In this document: positions 6,127 through 11,138 of the stretch, piece by piece | How positions within the stretch are numbered: the first letter of the stretch is position 1 | Layout of the letters: the number at the start of each line of letters is the position of its first letter | Origin: Deltaproteobacteria bacterium | GTDB lineage: Bacteria; Bdellovibrionota_C; UBA2361; OMII01 | Reading direction: 5' to 3' | Assembly: GCA_023262305.1 (NCBI GenBank) | Contig: JALRCK010000042.1 | Location: 1-11,138 of the forward strand | Length of the DNA: 11,138 bases | The notes under the pieces: model-generated | The model's input: only the letters and a program-made list of their open reading frames with translations | The model's database searches: none | Told to the model about the DNA's origin: nothing | Position numbers and translations under genes: made by a program

Positions 6127-7068
6127 ATGAACACTCAACAGCGTCCAACTGAACAGCATGCCCGAGACGCCGCGGCGCAGTACCTGGGGCATGATAATTT
6201 TCGCGTGCGGAGGTATCCCACGGGGCTGTGTCACTACGTCTTCGAGGTCACACCCGCTGAGGGGCCAAAGATTGTGGTGCGCATGGGCCACGACGACACA
6301 CGAAAGCATCTTGAGGGGAGCGTGTTCTGGGATGCTCAGCTCAAGCCCCTCAATCTGCCGACTGCGCGCATCCTGCATCAGAGTCTCGGTGATTTTTTCC
6401 CCTACACTATCCTTGAGCACCTGGAGGGTAGAGATTTAGGGGAGTTTTTCTCCGCGCTCTCTCCTCAAGTGCGAACGAAGATAGGGGGTGACGTAGCACG
6501 AATTCAGGATCGAGTAGCCCAGTTACCGCACGCTCAGGGGTTCGGCTACGGCTATTCATACTCAGATGAGCGTCTCCTCCCAGCGTGGAGCTCGTTCATT
6601 GAGGGACAAATTGATCGTGCGCGTGGGTGGATCCGAAGCGCCGGTGTTGCTGATGAGTCTCACGTCGATCGAGTGGCGCGGGTTATCCGGGATATCGATG
6701 GATACCTGCAAGATGTGCAACCCGTACCGTTCTTGCATGACACGACGACCAAAAATGTTTTGGTGAACGAGCATGGGCTCGTTGGAATCGTGGATATTGA
6801 TGATATGTGTTTCGGTGATCGTCTCTATGTACTCGCGCTCACAAACATGTGCTTGCTATCCATAAAGTCTTCTACCGACTATGTGGAGAGCTGGATTGAA
6901 GCGTGGGGGCTTTCCTCGATGCAACGACGGGTTCTGAAGGTGTATACCGCTATTAACTGTGTGGGCTTCATCGGAGAGGTCGGTCAACGGTTCAATAAAG
7001 ATGTGGTTGAAGTTGATCTCGGAAGACTGCGATATCTCGAGGGTGTTTTAGAGGGATTGTTAGGATAG
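6127..7068 (+). CDS. APH-like phosphotransferase (aminoglycoside phosphotransferase superfamily)
   Basis: The product has 313 residues from the ATG at 6127. The fold is protein-kinase-like. An N-lobe carries FEVTPAEGPKIVVRMG, where Arg is in the place usually held by the nucleotide-binding Lys, as in many relatives. Next comes a hinge YTILEHLEGRDLGEF. The catalytic loop is FLHDTTTKNVLV with Asp205 and Asn210, and the metal-binding segment is GIVDIDDMCFGD with Asp223. The catalytic loop differs from the common HGDxxxxN form: His directly precedes the Asp and a TTT follows. The spacing from Asp to Asn is unchanged, so it should be active. I believe this HDTTTKN version marks a subgroup without a firmly assigned substrate, so aminoglycoside resistance should not be assumed. 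It is followed after 9 bases by a GNAT gene, with which it is probably co-transcribed. Confidence 0.82.
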   Translation: MNTQQRPTEQHARDAAAQYLGHDNFRVRRYPTGLCHYVFEVTPAEGPKIVVRMGHDDTRKHLEGSVFWDAQLKPLNLPTARILHQSLGDFFPYTILEHLEGRDLGEFFSALSPQVRTKIGGDVARIQDRVAQLPHAQGFGYGYSYSDERLLPAWSSFIEGQIDRARGWIRSAGVADESHVDRVARVIRDIDGYLQDVQPVPFLHDTTTKNVLVNEHGLVGIVDIDDMCFGDRLYVLALTNMCLLSIKSSTDYVESWIEAWGLSSMQRRVLKVYTAINCVGFIGEVGQRFNKDVVEVDLGRLRYLEGVLEGLLG

Positions 7069-7077
7069 GGTGGTCCT

Positions 7078-7560
7078 ATGCCCTCGTTTTTCATTCGACC
7101 GATCGAAGATTCTGATAGATCTCAGATCGCCAAGCTGGTGGAGGAGCTGTGGGGCTCGCATCTTGTGGTGACCAGGGGGCAGGTTCATGACGCCGCAAGC
7201 TCGCTAGGATTTTTGGCAGTTGATGGTCAACAGACGGTTGGGCTTCTTACCCTTCGCTTCGAGGGGGATGAGTGCGAGATCCTGACTGTCGATGCATTCG
7301 TACAAGGGCGGGGGATCGGAAGAGCTCTTCTTGAAGAATCCTTTCAAAGCGCGAGAGCGCAAGGGTGTCGCCGGGCGTGGTTAATCACCACCAACGATAA
7401 CCTCGCTGCGATAGCTTTTTACCAAAAGTGCGGAATGCAACTGGTTGCCATATATCCAGACGCGGTCACCGAGGCACGAACGTTGAAGCCGCAGATCCCA
7501 CTTGTAGCTGAAAATGGTATCCCGATTCGGGATGAGGTTGAGTTTGAGGTTCAGTTGTAA
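7078..7560 (+). CDS. GNAT family N-acetyltransferase (third of three)
   Basis: The product has 160 residues. The ATG is 9 bases after the phosphotransferase stop, with AGGG at 7067-7070 seven bases upstream. The protein opens with FFIRPIEDSDRSQIAKLVEE and has LWGSHLVVTRGQVHD. Motif A is CEILTVDAFVQGRGIG with Q-G-R-G-I-G at residues 76-81. It then has RRAWLITTNDNLAAIAFYQ and ends with LKPQIPLVAENGIPIRDEVEFE. The WGS..VV.RG, WLITTNDN and LKP.IPL..NGIPIRDE blocks define a well-populated bacterial GNAT subgroup of unknown substrate. It is clearly different from the two GNATs upstream, so the three are not a recent local duplication. Confidence 0.87.
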   Translation: MPSFFIRPIEDSDRSQIAKLVEELWGSHLVVTRGQVHDAASSLGFLAVDGQQTVGLLTLRFEGDECEILTVDAFVQGRGIGRALLEESFQSARAQGCRRAWLITTNDNLAAIAFYQKCGMQLVAIYPDAVTEARTLKPQIPLVAENGIPIRDEVEFEVQL

Positions 7561-7612
7561 TTTTTCTGAGTGAACGCGTCGAATAGGCTCCCCCTCTTGA
7601 TGAAGCCGCCTC

Positions 7613-7642
7613 TGGAGGGCCGGAGTTCCCTCGGGCCCTCCA
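7613..7642. repeat. nine-base perfect inverted repeat between the third GNAT and the membrane protein
   Basis: TGGAGGGCC at 7613-7621 and GGCCCTCCA at 7634-7642 are exact complements with a 12-base loop. The hairpin is strong but is not followed by a T run on either strand. It sits in the 192-base gap 7561-7752, about 50 bases after the GNAT stop. It may end or stabilise the upstream transcript, or be a protein-binding palindrome. The rest of the gap shows no clear promoter. Confidence 0.45.
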
Positions 7643-7752
7643 TAGTGTCTGTTCAAAATAACGTAGTTGTTTGTCGACCAAAGCATCGCTACCATGTCGT
7701 GGAGAACGCAAACGTCGACGAGCCTTACGGCCGGTCGCATAATCGCTAAGCC

Positions 7753-8898
7753 ATGAAGAAGATTTTTAGAATCCTCGATATCGCCCTGTTCGCTTATGTA
7801 GCATCCTTAGCGCTCATCCTCGGATTCGTCTCTCCGTCTCTTAATTGGGATGTGATTGGATACGTGGGCGCGGCCAAAGCTCTAGGTGAATCGGATCCTA
7901 CTGCGGTGCACCAATTCACCTTTGCGATGATTCAAGGAGCGGTTCTACCAGCAGTTTTTCAAGCATTCATCACAGGCCCCGATCCACATGGAATATTCTC
8001 TGATCCTCACGCTCTCTTTGAGCTACTCCCGTTTTATCAGATCAGGATAGGTTACATTCTGCTTGTGCGCCTTCTTTCCCTTGTAGGGGTTTCCATGGTC
8101 ACGGCAACCTTCGCTATCTCTGCAGTGTCTGTAGCCCTCACGCTTGTGCTGCTCTTCTACATGTCGCGGACGTTTCTTGCTCCACAACTACGAATTGTGA
8201 TTCCACTCGCAGCGCTTGCCTTTGGATTTACTGATATCGCACGCATGTCAACGCCTGACGGGCTTGCGCTGCTCACCATCATAGGCTGTTGCTTTCTCTT
8301 TCTTAAGAACGAGGTCGTGTTTCTCCAAAGGATTCTGCCTCTGCTGGGATTGATTCGAACGGATCTGAGTTTGTTTTCGCTCGCCATGCTCGTTGCTCTC
8401 TTCACGCGATCGGATGCCGCCAAGAGAGAGATCGGAGTCGCCATGGTGGCTACTGTCGCTATCTGCATAGGGGTCGAAGCGGTGTTCGGACACCCAGGAT
8501 GGGCGACTATTCTCTACGTCACGCTCGTTCAGCCCCTCCCGTATCCTATCTCCTCTCCGCCCACGGTGACGCCGGGGCTGTACCTCAAGGTGCTAGTTGA
8601 GGGGCTTCGTGAGCTTCCGCATGAGAACGGATTTCTTGTTTATGTGGGATTGAGTGCATGCTGCGTGCTGATACAGCGCAGGTTCGCCAACGAAGTTCGG
8701 GCACACAGATCTTCAGCATCTCAACTTGGAATGATCTGTGCTTGGTACATCCTGATACATTTTGTGGCGCTACCAGTAGCTTGGGATCGGTTTTTTGCAG
8801 GCCCATACATCATGGGGATCTTTGCGCTCTTAGCAATGCTGACCGAACGCACAAAGGCGACCTCATCAACTCCCAAAAATGCACCGTCGGGCATCTGA
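7753..8898 (+). CDS. multi-spanning membrane protein, possible GT-C type glycosyltransferase
   Basis: The product has 381 residues with about nine or ten hydrophobic segments. Examples are ALFAYVASLALILGF near residues 11-25, VTATFAISAVSVALTLVLLF, LALLTIIGCCFLFL, IGVAMVATVAICIG and WYILIHFVALPVAW. After the first segment the first outer loop contains LNWDVIGYVGAAKAL with Asp33. An acidic residue in this loop and a Tyr/Gly nearby are typical of GT-C glycosyltransferases that use polyprenyl-phosphate sugars. The later segments IRTDLSLFSLAM and AWDRFFAGPYIMG are also reminiscent of that superfamily. I cannot name a family. The ATG at 7753 has no clear Shine-Dalgarno. The basic start MKKIFR places the N-terminus inside. 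It converges with the minus-strand HAF-repeat gene, leaving 21 bases between stops. The upstream GT2 gene could supply the lipid-linked sugar, but that link is speculation. Confidence 0.65.
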   Translation: MKKIFRILDIALFAYVASLALILGFVSPSLNWDVIGYVGAAKALGESDPTAVHQFTFAMIQGAVLPAVFQAFITGPDPHGIFSDPHALFELLPFYQIRIGYILLVRLLSLVGVSMVTATFAISAVSVALTLVLLFYMSRTFLAPQLRIVIPLAALAFGFTDIARMSTPDGLALLTIIGCCFLFLKNEVVFLQRILPLLGLIRTDLSLFSLAMLVALFTRSDAAKREIGVAMVATVAICIGVEAVFGHPGWATILYVTLVQPLPYPISSPPTVTPGLYLKVLVEGLRELPHENGFLVYVGLSACCVLIQRRFANEVRAHRSSASQLGMICAWYILIHFVALPVAWDRFFAGPYIMGIFALLAMLTERTKATSSTPKNAPSGI

Positions 8899-8919
8899 AT
8901 ACGTTGAGAGCTTGCTGCC

Positions 8920-10842
8920 TCACCGACACCCGGGTGGTGAGAGAAGGATGCCGCGGTGTTCGAATGATCGAAAGCCGCCGATCACCCCTACGACCTCGCC
9001 ACATTCGTTGATGTCGTTCAACGATTGAACGTACAGATCTTGGCCGGGAGCCATCTCATCAATCAGGTCATCCGCGGAGATGCTTGTTGATCCCCGCAGA
9101 ATGTAATGCTCAGATCTACCACCGTAGTCACCCCGGATCCCGAACGTGTCTCCGCGCGCGTTCGTTCCGTCGATAGTTGCGAATTCGAATCCAAAGGAGT
9201 CAAAGGGTGATGATGACCACCGCATCGGGTTGACCTTGGTGTCGATACGGCTTGCAATTCCATAGAGCGAGTTCTGGGCAGCCACGAGCCGACTGTCAGA
9301 GATGAAGTATCCCGGTTCGACATAGTCCCTCTCGAGATACGAGACGAGATCAATAAAGGTGAGTCGGCCATCTTTGGTCATCACGAAGTTAATGTTATCC
9401 CTCGGATCCCAGCTCCAAACCTCCAGACATGGCCCCTTATATGTTGCCTCGAACGAGTAGTTTATATTACCAAGCACATCCCCAAGGTTGTTCGTGCCTA
9501 CCATCGTGATCTTAGGAGGTCCGTATGGCTGCTGAAAACTCGAGAGCGCAGTTTCATTAATCTGCTTATCGGTGCATTGAGGGTTTTGTTTTCGTGCCTC
9601 TGCCTTGGCCAGGGCGAGCATTTGTTGTTTGAGAGCCAGATCAAAGAAGCGAAGGAGTGATGCTTGATCATACTCCTGCATTGAACCCAGCGGCGACGAG
9701 TTGACGTTGTTCCAAAGGAGGTGCTGCTCAGAGGCTTGGTAGCAGTTGGCGACGCCCAGCGCGATGTTAAGGTCGTTGAGTCCTCGAACGCACACCGATG
9801 TTGAGGTCCCGGCAGAGAGCTTAGAGAGTTGTGCTTTTGGTCCGTTGAAAAGATAGGCGGTCCCGTGCGCCGGGTGTCCATCCTTATAGGTGGTGGCGTT
9901 GCCGGTCGCTACGCCATACTCATTCACGGCATTAAGGACGATCCCCTTGGGGCACGTCGCGAGCGTGCACGGCGTAGTAAATGAGCCCTTGGACGAGAGA
10001 AAGGGCACGATCGTAAAATCCATCTCATCGGAACGTAGGATAGCCCCGGCCTTGAATGAGACTCCGTTAAGGTACAGCGGGTTGTGGCCGACTGATCCTC
10101 CCGCATACCAGGGTGGCTGAACGAAGTATCCACCCGCCAGAATGCCGTTATCGCTAATGCTGGTTAGCGAGGAGCTGATGGTGACGCCAGACTTGGAGAG
10201 CTTGTTGCCGATCAGAAACACTCGGTATCCCTTAAAGGTTCCAACGCTCTCCAATGAGAGGGAGACTGAAATATCGTCAGGTTCGGTCGTCGGAGTTGGT
10301 TGTGGTTTTTCGGGATCTGGTGTTGGCTTCGGATCAGGTGTTGGCTTGGGATTAGTTTGGTTGTTGTCGGACGGCGGCTTTCGATCGCAGGCGCAACTAC
10401 CCGGGACGCTTTGGGTGCACCGTATCGTTGACATGATGCACGAAACCTTGCTGGTCTCGCAGGATGATGTTCCGTCTGAGTTAAGGACGAGCGTATTCGG
10501 ATTAAAGCACGGAGATGATTTTTTACACTCCTTTGAGAGGTTGGCTTGTAGCGTTTTGAGCGACTTGGTGAGATCTGAGACGGCAGCTTTTACGACATCC
10601 TTCGGCTTTCCCTTAAGCTTCTTGGTGAGCTTCTTTACCTCAGCGGCTTGATAGCTTTTGAAGCTTTGGTATTTCCCTTTGGAGCTTGTCTTTACCTGCA
10701 CGGCGCTCGACTTGCATGCTGCAAAAAGTCCAGCTCTCTTACCCGGTAGTTCCTTGAGTGGTGCGCTGAATGAGATCGTAGCACCTTGAAGCGCACATGT
10801 GATGATGACCGCAAGAGCGGTTCGAGTAGATCGTAAAACCAT
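8920..10842 (-). CDS. large secreted protein with Cys-rich head, Pro-rich stalk and HAF-type repeats
   Basis: The product has 640 residues. Residues 1-27 are a signal peptide (TALAVIITCALQG core, cleavage near SFSA/PL). Residues about 45-105 are Lys-rich and helical, possibly a coiled coil. Residues 106-152 form a Cys cluster (106, 112, 128, 135, 142, 150, 152), which with Cys43 makes eight. Residues 163-190 are a Pro/Thr/Asp linker with KPTPDP twice in tandem. Residues about 195-640 carry at least six degenerate repeats of the HAF kind (N-D-x-G-x-x-x-G): ISDNGILAG at 229, VNEYGVATG at 305, LNDLNIALG at 355, TNNLGDVLG at 450, TNARGDTFG at 560 and LNDINECGEVVG at 608. Six such units fit a beta-propeller. 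The C-terminal half also has eight Cys. It is likely exported and surface or periplasmic; ligand unknown. The ATG is preceded by a run of eight G. Confidence 0.75.
   Translation of the reverse strand: MVLRSTRTALAVIITCALQGATISFSAPLKELPGKRAGLFAACKSSAVQVKTSSKGKYQSFKSYQAAEVKKLTKKLKGKPKDVVKAAVSDLTKSLKTLQANLSKECKKSSPCFNPNTLVLNSDGTSSCETSKVSCIMSTIRCTQSVPGSCACDRKPPSDNNQTNPKPTPDPKPTPDPEKPQPTPTTEPDDISVSLSLESVGTFKGYRVFLIGNKLSKSGVTISSSLTSISDNGILAGGYFVQPPWYAGGSVGHNPLYLNGVSFKAGAILRSDEMDFTIVPFLSSKGSFTTPCTLATCPKGIVLNAVNEYGVATGNATTYKDGHPAHGTAYLFNGPKAQLSKLSAGTSTSVCVRGLNDLNIALGVANCYQASEQHLLWNNVNSSPLGSMQEYDQASLLRFFDLALKQQMLALAKAEARKQNPQCTDKQINETALSSFQQPYGPPKITMVGTNNLGDVLGNINYSFEATYKGPCLEVWSWDPRDNINFVMTKDGRLTFIDLVSYLERDYVEPGYFISDSRLVAAQNSLYGIASRIDTKVNPMRWSSSPFDSFGFEFATIDGTNARGDTFGIRGDYGGRSEHYILRGSTSISADDLIDEMAPGQDLYVQSLNDINECGEVVGVIGGFRSFEHRGILLSPPGCR
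10313..10348 (-). repeat. two tandem 18-base units encoding KPTPDP in the Pro-rich stalk
   Basis: Units at 10313-10330 and 10331-10348 match at 16 of 18 bases. They encode KPTPDP twice in the linker of the HAF-repeat protein. This is how such linkers usually lengthen and shorten between strains. Confidence 0.7.
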
Positions 10843-10844
10843 AT

Positions 10845-10852
10845 CCCCCCCC
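10845..10852 (-). promoter_or_regulatory. G8 tract serving as ribosome binding site of the HAF-repeat protein
   Basis: Read on the minus strand, eight G are followed by AT and then the ATG. There is no other purine-rich site, so this tract must act as a Shine-Dalgarno variant, at short spacing. Runs of this length can vary by slippage and would alter spacing or strength. Confidence 0.45.
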
Positions 10853-11039
10853 GGGACAGTAATAACCCCATAGGCGCTGAACGGAGCGCGATCGGCGACC
10901 GGTTCAGACCTCGTTATTGGTGGTATGTCGATTCCTGGCGGCAGTGTGCGCTAGGTGTTCGGTGCATGTCCTTTTGTAGGCGACTTGAGGGGGTTGGCAC
11001 AGTGCGAGAACTTCGTAGGACCTCTGGGAGCGGGTCCGT

Positions 11040-11138
11040 TTAATAGTTGCGGATGATCAGCTCAAGGATCGGTCCGCGCTTCTCAGCTTTCGAGTTAATC
11101 GCCCGTCCTGCTTCAACGGTTTCCACTTTGAAACCTCG
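11040..11138 (-). CDS. C-terminal fragment resembling a D12-class adenine DNA methyltransferase, cut by the right edge
   Basis: The minus-strand frame is open from the window edge to TAA at 11040-11042, giving 32 residues. The sequence contains RAINSKAEKRGPILELIIRNY at its end, preceded by GFKVETVEAG. The pattern R-A-I-N-S, then Arg-Gly, then E-L-x-I-x-N-Y at the extreme C-terminus is what I associate with Dam-like (D12 class) N6-adenine DNA methyltransferases. The catalytic parts (FxGxG and DPPY) would lie outside the window. It is 197 bases upstream of the HAF-repeat gene on the same strand. An orphan enzyme, a restriction-modification partner and a phage gene are all possible. Confidence 0.5.
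   Translation of the reverse strand, partial: RGFKVETVEAGRAINSKAEKRGPILELIIRNY

Noticed and set aside
7570..7749. 59-codon plus-strand ORF (GTG at 7570, ATG at 7600) in the same frame as the membrane protein and separated from it only by TAA GCC
   Set aside because: No Shine-Dalgarno and no recognisable protein character, and it crosses the strong hairpin. The membrane protein has its own natural start MKKIFR, so a broken N-terminal extension or leader peptide is not supported.
7561..7752. Possible integron attC site, considered because the region has cassette-like small genes
   Set aside because: No paired GTTRRRY and RYYYAAC core sites flank the inverted repeat, no integrase is present, and the genes are in operon-like contact rather than single cassettes.
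8919..8941. Six-base inverted repeat CTCACC/GGTGAG near the convergent stops as a bidirectional terminator
   Set aside because: It lies inside the last codons of the HAF-repeat gene and has no T run on either side.
11018..11037. GGACC/GGTCC inverted repeat as terminator of the right-edge methyltransferase-like gene
   Set aside because: The stem is only five bases and no T run follows on the minus strand.

Overview
The window looks like an accessory stretch of a Gram-negative bacterial chromosome. The evidence is two proteins with classical Sec signal peptides, a YaeQ-family protein (a family best known from Proteobacteria), Shine-Dalgarno-like sites, and ATG/GTG/TTG starts with short gaps or overlaps between genes. 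The sequence alone does not give the genus. No rRNA, tRNA, CRISPR array, transposase, integrase or phage structural gene was seen.

Layout. (1) Positions 1-1577 hold unfamiliar genes. These are the 3' part of a cysteine-rich protein running in from the left edge, a small cysteine-containing ORF overlapping its end, an alpha-helical hypothetical protein, and a convergent gene on the minus strand for a small secreted eight-cysteine protein with a 13-serine tail. (2) Positions 1578-1999 carry no gene I can support. (3) Positions 2000-3277 encode a two-domain protein, a GT2 glycosyltransferase of the dolichol-phosphate-mannose synthase type joined to a SAM-dependent methyltransferase. (4) Positions 3367-7560 are a same-strand series. 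It comprises YaeQ, a tandem cytosine-deaminase-fold protein whose second domain has lost its catalytic residues, two GNAT acetyltransferases, an APH-family phosphotransferase, and a third GNAT. (5) Positions 7753-8898 encode a multi-spanning membrane protein with GT-C-like features. (6) On the minus strand, 8920-10842 is a large secreted protein with a Cys-rich head, a Pro-rich stalk and HAF-type repeats. Positions 11040-11138 hold the last 32 residues of what resembles a D12-class adenine DNA methyltransferase.

How the genes may work together. The deaminase and first GNAT share an ATGA stop/start overlap, and the second GNAT follows 5 bases later, so these three are probably co-translated. 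The APH-like kinase and third GNAT are 9 bases apart and form a second pair. This gives a block rich in small-molecule-modifying enzymes (deamination, N-acetylation, phosphorylation), but no substrate can be read from sequence. The GT2-methyltransferase and the GT-C-like membrane protein could both serve cell-surface glycan assembly, although they are not adjacent.

The best candidate for something new is the tandem deaminase. Its first half keeps the residues known to form the yeast cytosine deaminase (Fcy1) active site. Its second half is recognisably the same fold but has no zinc ligands and no catalytic glutamate.
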